NCBI GenBank assembly: GCA_029747015.1 | Contig: JAKOGI010000367.1 | Span: 588,501-652,500, forward strand | Direction of reading: 5' to 3' | DNA: 64,000 nt | Source of the DNA: Carnegiea gigantea | Taxonomy: Eukaryota > Streptophyta > Magnoliopsida > Caryophyllales > Cactaceae | Shown here: piece after piece, positions 55,204-64,000 of the stretch | Position numbering within the stretch: position 1 is the first letter of the stretch | How the letters are laid out: each line of letters opens with the position of its first letter | Notes under the pieces: model-generated | Database searches by the model: none | What the model was told of the DNA's origin: nothing | The model's input: the letters and a program-made list of their open reading frames with translations, nothing else | Translations under genes and position numbers: made by a program

Positions 55204-57450
55204 GGTTAGAAAGGATTTGGAATAGGATAATTTTCAAAGATTTGATTAAAAGATGAAGAAGGTCCAAAATTGAATTTTGGTTCTTTTTCTTCTTCAAGAA
55301 TTAAATCTTTGAGGCGCTGTAGATAATCTTTTTTGATATCTAAATCAGGGATTTGTCCTATTAATTCAATTAAGAATTCCTTTTTGGATTTGGAGGTGAT
55401 GACATTTAAAGTCTTAATTGGCGAAGACTCATATTCTGAATCGTTACTGGATTCAGCATAGTAGTTGTTTTCACTTTCAGACCCAGTGGGTTCTTTAATG
55501 AGAAGAGCCAGAAGTTTTTGTTTGAGTTCTGGATCTTCTGAAAATAGTTCATTAATCTTTTGTTCTGTTTTGCATTGAAAAGCCTTGTTGCCTGTTTTAC
55601 CACATTTGTAACAGACAATGGGCCTTTTGGGCTTAGTAGTCTTTTTCCTTTTTGGAATAGGTTTGGCTTCCTTTTTAACAAAAGGTTTGGGTTGCCGAAA
55701 TGGCTATCTTAATTTGGGCTTTTGTTTCTTTTGGGCCTTCTTACGAGCTGTAGAAGGGGCCATAATCTTTGTAATACCAAAAGCTTCACAGAACGTACCC
55801 ATTTCTTTTCTAGATTGGACTCGTTCGTTGCCATATTTGGATTGAACCTTAATCTCATTACAAAGATTTAGAGCTTCTGATTTAATAATTCCAAATAACT
55901 GACCAAATGTTAATAATCCAAAAGGAATATCGTTTGTACCAAAGTTTTGTCTAAGCTTATTGAGGATTCTTTCACCAAATAAATTTGGTAATCCTGCAAT
56001 AAACCTTTCTTTCCAGAAATCTTGGGTATTGTCTTCCCGTTTAAGGACATTGGTAAGAAAGACATCCTTATACCATCTATAATCTGTTAAAGAAGGACAT
56101 CTTGAATTAATAAGAATTGTTTTAGAAACTGCTTGTTCTTCTTTTGGGTTACCTAGGAAATGAAGAGTTATTGTATGCAAAAGAGTTTGCACACAATCAT
56201 CTTCTTCCTCTTCAAGTCCTGAGGTAGGGTTCCTAACCGGTTTTTTTATGAGTTAGGATAGCTTGTCTTTGTTCAGGAGTAAATGTATTATCCCACCAAG
56301 ATTTGAGTTGGCCTGTAAATCCTATAATTAGGGCAACTGCTATATTGGTATCAGTATGCCCTTGCATTTTGTAAGCATTAAAGGCCATGCACATTTCTTG
56401 GACTGTAGAAAGAATTTTATGTTCTGCCTTTCCATTGATATTCCATTGATGAATGGATCTGCCATCAAAACTAGATGTGGCAAAAGATCCACGTTCTTCA
56501 TATCGAATATCTGGTGGAGTTGGTCTAGGATAGAAATTCTTTTCTGGACCTCTAGACCAATTGTGAATTTTGTTAATTGTGGTTGGTTCTTCAAAGACAT
56601 TTTCTATGAGTTGAAGAGCATCTTGACTTTCATTCGAATCATCACTAGATTCATCGCTAGCTGATGATTCTTCTTGAATGATTTGGCAAGCTTTGTCAAT
56701 ACAAGAAGTTGAGGGTTTTGCGGAGATAACTCAAGCGTTTTGAGTTGATCAGTAATTAATTTGAGGTAATGATTATTCGAGGTCTCAGCTTGTTGATGAT
56801 AGGCTTCCAGTCTGGGTTTTGGAATGCTGTCTGTTTTGAAGAAAGGTGGGGAACTATCATCATTTGACTGCCTCTTGGTGTTAACTATTTGGTGCCGTTT
56901 ATTTTCTGCTATTTGGGCTCAAACTTGGTCAAGCTGTTCAGCTATGGTCTGCAGAATTGTATTAGAATAATTGACTTATTGATGAACCTTTTTTAGATCA
57001 TCAAGTTTGACTGCCTCATTCCCCTCCCGGCCCTTTCGAAAAGGTGTCGCCAAAATGGTGTCACCTTTAAGAAGAAGCTTGAGGTCATCGGCTGGGGGAT
57101 GAACAGAAGACACACTAGAGCCATTCTGAAAATGCCAAACTTTGAGAAGAGAAGTTTGGACATTAAGACTGGGTATTTGATAAACATTATGAAGACCATG
57201 TTTAGAAGCAAATGTGGGAAACCAAAGAAAGAAAGGAATATTTATACGGAGACGTTTCATATCTGAAATCCATTCCTTTTTAATGGATTCAAGGAGGGTC
57301 GGGTTCATTTGTTCAAACCAAGTACGAAGAGTTGTATTTTGAATTGAGTAATAATCAGCTTTGATCATATCCCAGTCTATTTGGAAACGACAAGAAGTAA
57401 GAACATTAATTGAAGCTCCGATTCCAGATGTTGTTGGAGAAGGAGGATCA
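55204..57450 (-). pseudogene. Block B: coat protein and zinc-knuckle region, broken
   Basis: Pieces of the coat region are open at 57368-56976 (ended by CAA to TAA at 56976-56978), 56192-55704 and 55681-55406. Compared with block C, a run of A near 56242-56248 is one base longer, which shifts the frame. The CCHC knuckle near 55590-55620 has Asn where block C has the zinc-binding His. The open frame at 56600-56340 is an off-frame shadow and was not used. The intact product would form the capsid and bind viral RNA. Confidence 0.8.
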
Positions 57451-57711
57451 ATTATAGGTTCAGGAATTGGATTGCGAAATCGGGCGAGTGGAATGGTCTA
57501 AAGGTTCAGAACAAGAGGCAACATCTGAAAAGGATCGTCTATAATTAGACGGATGAGAGTTGTCAAAAGTTTCTCTAATAGATAAAGATCGAAATTTAAG
57601 AAGAATCCTGCCATCAGATTCTTCGATAATTTCATCAATATCTCTTCTTTCTATTTGAGAGGAAGGTTGAGGTTCATGAAGTTCAATCTCATCTGGGAGA
57701 GTTATTTCTTC

Positions 57712-58557
57712 CTATTTGAGCAATTTTGGAGTGAAGACAGTGGGGTTTTCATCTTCAATCTGAAGTAGAATTGTTTCTTGGGAATTGGAAGGAAGAGGGT
57801 TTAAAAACCTCGTATTTAAATTTGTGCTCATAAGTCGAAAATAAATACGATACATAACAACAAAATTTTTGAAATCTAAAAATTCGTTGCCTTGTATATG
57901 AACATCAAGTTTGAGAGCTTCTTTTGTCATAGGACAAGTTAAATCAACCATAAAATCTGGGTAACAATTGAAAAATATGGCACCTTTACAAATGTTAGTT
58001 TGAATAACTGCAAGTAAAGAAGATTTGTATTTTCGCAATCGTTTGTCACGTAAAGCCATATAAATGGGAGCATTAATACCTTTTCTTAATAAAGGTTTAA
58101 TGGCTACTTGAACTAAACCAATATGCATAAATCTATACTTAGCTTGTAAATGACTATCAATAGCATCTTGCTTAATCATGTCAATTGTTTGTAAACCATT
58201 TTGCAAACTAATGACTTCTTCATGAGTTTTGCAAGAATAGGCTTTGATAAAATCGAAGGTACCAATTTTGTAAATGGTATCTAACTCTATTCTAGGGAGA
58301 GACCAGTTTGCATAATTGTCTGGGTTAGGAGCCTTAAAAATAGGTCCAGTTCTTTGTTCATCTGAATTAACAATGTTGCTATGGCTGCTATCAGCCCTAA
58401 ATGATAACATACGCCGTAATCTTAATGCCATGATTATGTATGCATCTAAACCCTTATGTGCAGATAGATGTATAACGGGACCACTACCGGGACCACCTAT
58501 ACGGCTGACCAACGGAGTTTCTTGGCTGACCAATGTTAGGGACACCACTGTATGCAA
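57712..58557 (-). pseudogene. Block B: movement protein region of the polyprotein
   Basis: Open frame of 281 codons at the 5' end of the viral genome. The central part (GPIFKAPNPDNYANW, YMALRDKRLRKY, NCYPDFMVDLT) resembles the 30K-type movement protein of caulimovirids, which widens plasmodesmata for cell-to-cell spread. Its start may be the ATG at 58557 or the one at 58431. The frame is closed by a stop at 57712-57714 where block C stays open, so the stop may be secondary. Confidence 0.75.
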
Positions 58558-58611
58558 GACACAGCTCTATGAACACAAGGATGCACATGCAAACACTATC
58601 ACACTAATTTT

Positions 58612-58624
58612 GGCTCTGATACCA
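58612..58624 (-). promoter_or_regulatory. Viral primer-binding site (tRNA-Met initiator)
   Basis: The 13-nt complement of the 3' end of plant initiator tRNA-Met, used by caulimovirids to prime minus-strand DNA. It marks one end of block B exactly. Confidence 0.9.
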
Positions 58625-58662
58625 GCCATACCCATGACAAATCCAACCCAAATCACATACGC
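58625..58662 (+). other. Junction filler copied from the viral second ORF
   Basis: Between the primer-binding site of block B and the start of block C lie 34 nt (58627-58660) identical to an internal part of the second ORF (the counterpart in block A begins near 49751). This is templated filler, as left by end joining with template switching. Confidence 0.85.
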
Positions 58663-60176
58663 TCCCAGATGAGATTGAACTTCATGAACCTCAACCTTCC
58701 TCTCAAATAGAAAGAAGAGATATTGATGAAATTATAGAAGAATCTGATGGCAGGATTCTTCTTAAATTTCGATCTTTATCTATTAGAGAAACTTCTGACA
58801 ACTCTCATCCGTCTAATTGTGGACGATCTTTTTCAAATGTTGCCTCGTGTTCTGAACCTTTAGACCATTCTACTCGCTATCTATTTCGTAATCCAATTCC
58901 TGAACCTATAATTGATCCTCCTTCTCCAACAACATCTGGAATCGGAGCTTCAATTAATGTTCTTACTTCTTGTCATTTCCAAATAGACTGGGATATGATC
59001 AAAGCTGATTATTACTCAGTTCAAAATATAACTCTTCGTACTTGGTTTGAGCAAATGAACCCGACCCTCCTTGAATCCATTAAAAAGGAATGGATTTCAG
59101 ATATGGAACGTCTCCGTACAAATATTCCTTTCTTTCTTTGGTTTCCCACATTTGCTTCTAAACATGGTCTTCATAATGTTTATCAAATACCCAGTCTTAA
59201 TGTCCAAACTTCTCTTCTCAAAGTTTGGCATTTTCAGAATGGCTCTAGTGTGTCTTCTGTTCATCCCCCAGCCGATGACCTCAAGCTTCTTCTTAAAGGT
59301 GACACCATTTTGGCGACACCTTTTCGAAAGGGCCGGGAGGGGAATGAGGCAGTCAAACTTGATGATCTAAAAAAGGTTCATCAACAAGTCAATTACACTA
59401 ATACAATCCTCCAGACCATAGCTGAACAGCTTAACCAAGTTTCAACCCAAATAGCAGAAAATAAACGGCACCAAATAGTTAACACCAAGAGGCAGTCAAA
59501 TGATGATAGTTCCCCACCTTTCTTCAAAACAGATAGCATTCCAAAACCTAGATTGGAAGCCTATCATCAACAAGCTGAGACCTCGAATAATCATTACCTC
59601 AAATTAATTACCGATCAACTCAAAATGCTTAAGTTATCTTCCTCAAAGCCCTCAACCTCTTGTATTGACAAAGCTTGGCAAATCATTCAAGAAGAATCAT
59701 CAGCTAGCGATGAATCTAGTGATGATTCGAATGAAAGTCAAGATGCTCTTCAACTCATAGAAAATGTCTTTGAAGAACCAACCACAATTAACAAAATTCA
59801 CAATTGGTCTAGAGGTCCAGGAAAGAATTTCTATCCTAGACTAACTCCACCAGATATTCAATATGAAGAACGTGGATCTTTTACCCCATCTAGTTTTGAT
59901 GGCAGATCCATTCATCAATGGAATATTGATGGAAAGGCAGAACATGAAATTCTTTCTACAGTCCAAGAAATGTGGATGGCCTTTAATGCTTACAAAATGC
60001 AAGGGCATGCTGATACCAATATAGCAGTTGCCCTAATTATAGGATTTACAGGCCAACTCAAATCTTGGTGGGATAATACATTTACCCCCGAACAAAGACA
60101 AGCTATCCTAACTCATAAAAAACCGATTAGGAACCCTACCACAGGACTTGAAGAGGAAGAAGATGATTGTGTGTAA
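58663..60176 (+). pseudogene. Block C: movement-protein tail and coat region
   Basis: Open from the block edge through the ATG at 58995 to a TAA at 60174-60176, where block B keeps CAA. It includes a conserved acidic, Ser-rich stretch (about 59695-59760), and a segment with FDGRSIHQWNIDG near 59895 that resembles the coat/gag region of plant pararetroviruses. The intact product would form the capsid. Confidence 0.8.
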
Positions 60177-60182
60177 ACTCTT

Positions 60183-61076
60183 TTGCATACAATAAGTCTT
60201 CATTTCCTAGGTAACCCAAAAGAAGAACAAGCAGTTTCTAAAACAATTCTTATTAATTTAAGATGTCCTTCTTTAACAGATTATAGATGGTATAAGGATG
60301 TCTTTCTTACCAATGTCCTTAACCGGGAAGACAATACCCAAGATTTCTGGAAAGAAAGGTTTATTGCAGGATTACCAAATTTATTTGGTGAAAGAATCCT
60401 CAATAAGCTTAGACAAAACTTTGGTACAAACGATATTTCTTTTGGATTATTAACATTTGGTCAGTTATTTGGAATTATTAAATCAGAAGCTCTAAATCTT
60501 TTTAATGAGATTGAGCTTCAATCCAAATATGGCAACGAACGAGCCCAATCTAGAAAAGAAATGGGTACGTTCTGTGAAGCTTTTGGTATTACAAAGATTA
60601 TGGCCCCTTCTACAGCTCGTAAGAAGGCCCAGAAGAAGCAAAAGTCCAAGTCAAGACAGCCATTTCGGCAGCCCAAACCTTTTGTTAAAAAGGAAGCCAA
60701 ACCTATTCCAAAAAGGAAAAAGACTACTAAGCCCAAAAGGCCCATTGTCTGTTACAAATGTTGTAAAACAGGCCACAAGGCTTTTCAATGCAAAATGGAA
60801 CAAAAGATTAATGAACTATTTTCAGAAGATCCAGAACTCAAACAAAAACTTCTGGCTCTTCTCATTAAAGAACCCACTGGGTCTGAAAGTGAAGACAATT
60901 ACTATGCTGAATCCAGTGACGATTTAGAATACGAGTCTTCGCCCATTAAGACTCTAAATGTTATTACCTCCAAATCCCAAAAAGAATTCCTAATTGAATT
61001 AATAGGACAAATCCCTGAGTTAGATATCAAAAAGGATTATCTTCAGTGTCTCAAAGATTTAATTCTAGAAGAATAA
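60183..61076 (+). pseudogene. Block C: coat C-terminus with CCHC zinc knuckle
   Basis: Open frame of 297 codons after the premature stop. A Lys/Arg-rich segment is followed by an intact knuckle, CYKCCKTGHKAFQC (about 60751-60792), then an acidic tail. The knuckle marks nucleic-acid binding in caulimovirid coat proteins. It ends at TAA 61074-61076, where block B reads through. Confidence 0.85.
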
Positions 61077-61144
61077 AAAGAGCCAAAATTCGATTTTGGA
61101 CCTTCTTCATCTTTTAATCAAATCTTTGAAACATATCCTATTCC

Positions 61145-61954
61145 AAATCCTTTCCAACCTGTTACTACAAAACAATTACAAACTGAACTTAACGAACTCA
61201 AAAGTCAAGTTCGTATCCTCAGAACAGAGGTTCTCCTCCTCAAAACTAAAGATCTAGATATTGATGCAAAAATATCAATGCTTGAATCTCTGAAAACAAA
61301 TCCTCAGCCTCCTCTAAATTTACATTCCTCTGTTATATCAAAAATAGACATTCCTCAAACACAATTTTTACAAACCATATCTCGAATCACTTTTCAAAAA
61401 TGGTATTCTATTGTCAACCTAGTTGTTGATGATTTCTCTATTAATGTAATTGCTCTAATTGATAGTGGAGCAGATCAGAATTGCATTAAAGAAAGAATTG
61501 TCCCAACCAAGTATTGTGAACGCACGAGTGAATAACTAGTTAGTGCTAGTGGTGATCCCTTGTGTATTCGCTACAAATTAGAAAAAGGACATATCCAAAA
61601 TAACAATTACTGTTTTAAAAATGTTTTTCTCATTATTAGCAATATTACAAATGATTTAATTTTGGGCACTCCTTTTCTAACCCAAATTTACCCCTTTACA
61701 GTTTCTGCAAATGGTATTCATACAAATATTATGGGAAATCCTATCACTTTTCAATTCTTAACCTCCACTTATCAAAAAAGGGTTATGGAATTACAGTCTT
61801 CGTCTATTTTTAAGCAAATCAATTGTCTTCAGTTAAAGCAAAATCAAATTTCTTATTTATAAGAAGAACTGTCTTATGAAAGGCTAGAAGAACAATTACT
61901 CAACCCTTTATACAATCAAAAATTTCTGATCTTGAAAAAGTTTTTAAAGAAAAG
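61145..61954 (+). pseudogene. Block C: aspartic protease region, broken
   Basis: The frame carries the protease motif DSGADQN near 61460-61482, but stops at TAA 61533-61535 and again at TAA 61860-61862; block B has CAA at both. A small deletion near 61910 shifts the frame before the RT. Confidence 0.85.
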
Positions 61955-63370
61955 GTGTGTGCTGATCTTTCCAATGCTTTCTGGGAAAGGAAGCAAAATG
62001 TCGTTTCTTTACCCTATGAGCCTGGGTTCGATGAAAGAAATATTCCTACCAAGGTTCGTCCCACTCAAATGAATTTCGAACTGCTTGAACATTGCAAAAA
62101 AGAAATTCAAACTTTACTCGACAAAAAATTAATTCGACCTTCGAAATCTCGTGGGAGTTGTGCAGCCTTTTATGTCAATAATGCTGTTGAAAAAGAACGA
62201 GGAGTTCCTCACCTTGTTATCAACTACAAACCTTTGAACAAAGTTTTACAATGGATTCGTCATCCCATTCCTAACAAAAGAGATTTGTTAAATCAACTTC
62301 ACACAGCAAAAATCTTTTCTAAGTTTGATATGAAGTGTGGATTTTGGCAAATTCAAATTAGAGAAAAGGATAGATACAAAACAGCTTTTACAGTTCCATT
62401 TGGGCATTACGAATGGAATGTTATGCCATTTGGTCTCAAAAATGCCCCCTCTGAATTTCAAAATATTATGAATAGCATTTTTACTCCTTATACGAACTTT
62501 ATTATCGTTTATATCGACGATGTTTTAGTCTTTTCAAAATCCGTTGATCAGCATTTTAAACATTTACAACATTTTCTTCGCATCATAGAAAGAAATGGTT
62601 TAGCTCTCTTTGCATCAAAAATGATTTTATTTCAAACAAAAATTTGCTTTTTAGGGCATGATATTTATCAAGGTACCATTAAGCCCATTCAAAGATCCTT
62701 AGCCTTTGCTGACAAATTTTCAGATGAAATTAAAGATAAAACCCAATTGCAACGTTTCCTAGGATGTCTGAATTACGTGTCCGATTTCTTTCCTCATTTA
62801 AAACAATTATGCGCTCCCCTTTATCGTAGGCTTAGGAAAAAGCCCCAACCTTGGTCACATGAGCACACAGCCATTGTTAAACAAATTAAGGAACGCATAA
62901 AGTCTTTGCCATGTCTGCATATTTCCAATCCCTCAGCATATATGATAGTAGAAACTGATGCATCTGATATAGGATATGGAGGCATATTAAAACAAAAACT
63001 ACCATCGCATGACCATGAACAATTAGTTAGATATCATTCCAGTTTATGGATTGGCGCACAAAATAATTATTCTACAATTAAGAAAGAAATTTTAGCTATT
63101 GTTCTCTGTGTTACCAAATTTCAAGATGATTTGTATTTCAAGAAATTTCTTATCATAATTAATTACAAATTTGCTAAAGAAATTTTACAAAAAGATGTCA
63201 AAAATCTTATTTCAAAACAAATTTTTGCCCGTTGGCAAGCAATCCTTTCAGCCTTTGATTTTGATATGGAATTTATCAAAGGAAATACAAATTCTTTACC
63301 CGATTTTCTTACAAGAGAATTTTTGCAAGGAAAGAGTGACACAAAATTCCTTTTGCAGGATTCAAAATGA
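61955..63370 (+). pseudogene. Block C: reverse transcriptase-RNase H, open but isolated
   Basis: Open frame of 471 codons with the YIDD box near 62511-62524 and the RNase H acidic residues (ETDASDIG, KKEILAI). One RNase H position is altered: where blocks A and B read IDCKSAKE, this copy reads INYKFAKE, so a catalytic Asp is Asn. It ends in TGA overlapping the next ATG (63367-63370). Confidence 0.9.
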
Positions 63371-64000
63371 GTGGAAACAAACCGAAAGGCAAAGACAAAG
63401 GCAAAAGCATTCGACAGGCAGAAGATTATCAGATTGCTGCCCCTACAAAATTACCACATCAAAATCAATTCCAAACCCTAGCCAATTATCCACCTTTACC
63501 ATACAAAACCGCGGTCTCTAGACCAACCACTAAGCCAACCAGTGACAATTCATACACCGTTCGCTACACAGAACATTTATGTCTTACTACTCACAAAACT
63601 GTACCAACCACTGACATTTTAAAACCTTTAGTTAAAAAGATCTTTGGCAATCTTCATTTCGCCACTGACCATACACTAAAGACCCAACAATTCTATGAGC
63701 TAATTTTAGTAGACATTCATTCTGCTGATATTAGTCATACCCATGACAAATCCAACCCAAATCACATACTCTTCTCCAAATGTATTATTCGCCAGGTTCT
63801 CAGTGCTCAGCATTGGAAAGATCCGTTCGAGGAACGACTCTTTTCTGTGCCATTTGCCCATCAAACCTACAGTTACAATGATTATAGAATGGCTTGGTTT
63901 TGAGCCTTTCTATATTTACCTAAAACCCATTCTTGGTTCTTTAACTTTCATGACAATTGCCCCTTACAATTTCCCATTTGGTTCTACTTTTGATGGACTT
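63367..64000 (+). pseudogene. Block C: second viral ORF, 5' part, broken
   Basis: Starts at the ATGA overlap. It is open to TGA 63901-63903, the same position and change as in block A, whereas block B has CGA. It continues beyond the window. Basic N-terminus; function unknown. Confidence 0.65.

Larger units (their letters stand above)
51192..58624 (-). mobile_element. Endogenous caulimovirid, block B (one genome length)
   Basis: Read on the minus strand, it starts with the primer-binding site tggtatcagagcc (58624-58612), complementary to initiator tRNA-Met. It then contains movement protein, coat/zinc-knuckle region, protease, RT, RNase H, second ORF, promoter (tttaaata at 51413-51420) and the sequence leading back to the primer-binding site. 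That is about 7.4 kb, a plausible complete caulimovirid genome opened at the minus-strand start. Several stops, a 5-nt deletion at the RT active site and a homopolymer frameshift disable it. The gene order and ATGA-type second ORF favour a florendovirus- or petuvirus-like assignment, which is inferred. Confidence 0.9.
58663..64000 (+). mobile_element. Endogenous caulimovirid, block C (continues past the window)
   Basis: It begins near the 3' end of the movement-protein region and continues through coat, zinc knuckle, protease, RT, RNase H and into the second ORF, cut by the window edge. It is inverted relative to block B (counterpart about 52371-57705). Several CAA-to-TAA stops break the polyprotein. 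Confidence 0.92.

Noticed and set aside
56340..56600. Minus-strand open frame in block B
   Set aside because: A different frame from the coat region that block C shows to be the real one.
1..64000. CRISPR array, operon, rRNA, tRNA or plasmid origin
   Set aside because: Nothing with the needed structure was seen. The repeats present are microsatellites, minisatellites or transposon/virus repeats in a plant genome.

Overview
The window looks like nuclear DNA of a flowering plant, probably a eudicot. It is AT-rich, its genes have short exons with GT-AG introns, and much of it consists of plant-type mobile elements (L1 and RTE LINEs, Ty3/gypsy, Tourist-like PIF/Harbinger, hAT, Mutator-like) plus an endogenous pararetrovirus of the Caulimoviridae. 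No bacterial genes, CRISPR arrays, rRNA or tRNA genes were seen. The species cannot be named from sequence alone.

Layout. 1-6756 is gene-poor, with a degenerate ~38-bp tandem repeat (1521-2054) and a TA microsatellite. 6757-13055 is a near full-length, decayed L1-type LINE on the minus strand with a 15-bp target-site duplication and poly-A tail. 13140-13470 holds an RTE-like LINE tail, and 14270-16200 Ty3/gypsy debris. Two host genes follow, both on the minus strand: a three-exon light-regulated protein gene (LIR1-like, 17469-18477) and a sialyltransferase-like GT29 gene whose 11 exons run from 38196 down to 19638. All GT29 exon phases join to a 455-residue reading frame. Its ninth intron is 11.9 kb long because it contains three nested mobile elements: a LINE remnant, interrupted by a Tourist-like element (TTA duplication), interrupted by a 7.2-kb Ty3/gypsy retrotransposon. 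That retrotransposon has an intact 1537-codon gag-pol and two nearly identical LTRs (GGAAT duplication).

About 70 bp upstream of the GT29 start codon sits a 3.8-kb hAT element (38266-42084) with an 8-bp duplication, which displaces the gene's original upstream region to beyond 42093. 43800-46560 is a decayed Mutator-like transposase.

From 47981 to the window edge lies a rearranged cluster of one caulimovirid-like endogenous virus in three blocks: A (+, 3' half only), B (minus, one apparent genome length from primer-binding site to primer-binding site, about 7.4 kb) and C (+, from the 3' end of the movement-protein region, cut by the window edge). A and B meet in a near-perfect palindrome at the primer-binding site. 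B and C are separated by a 34-nt piece copied from the virus's own second ORF. The gene order (movement protein, coat/zinc knuckle, protease, reverse transcriptase, RNase H, then a second ORF joined by an ATGA stop/start overlap) fits a florendovirus- or petuvirus-like member. All copies carry frameshifts and stop codons.

The LIR1-like and GT29 genes appear functional as read. The rest is a record of repeated insertion into and around them.
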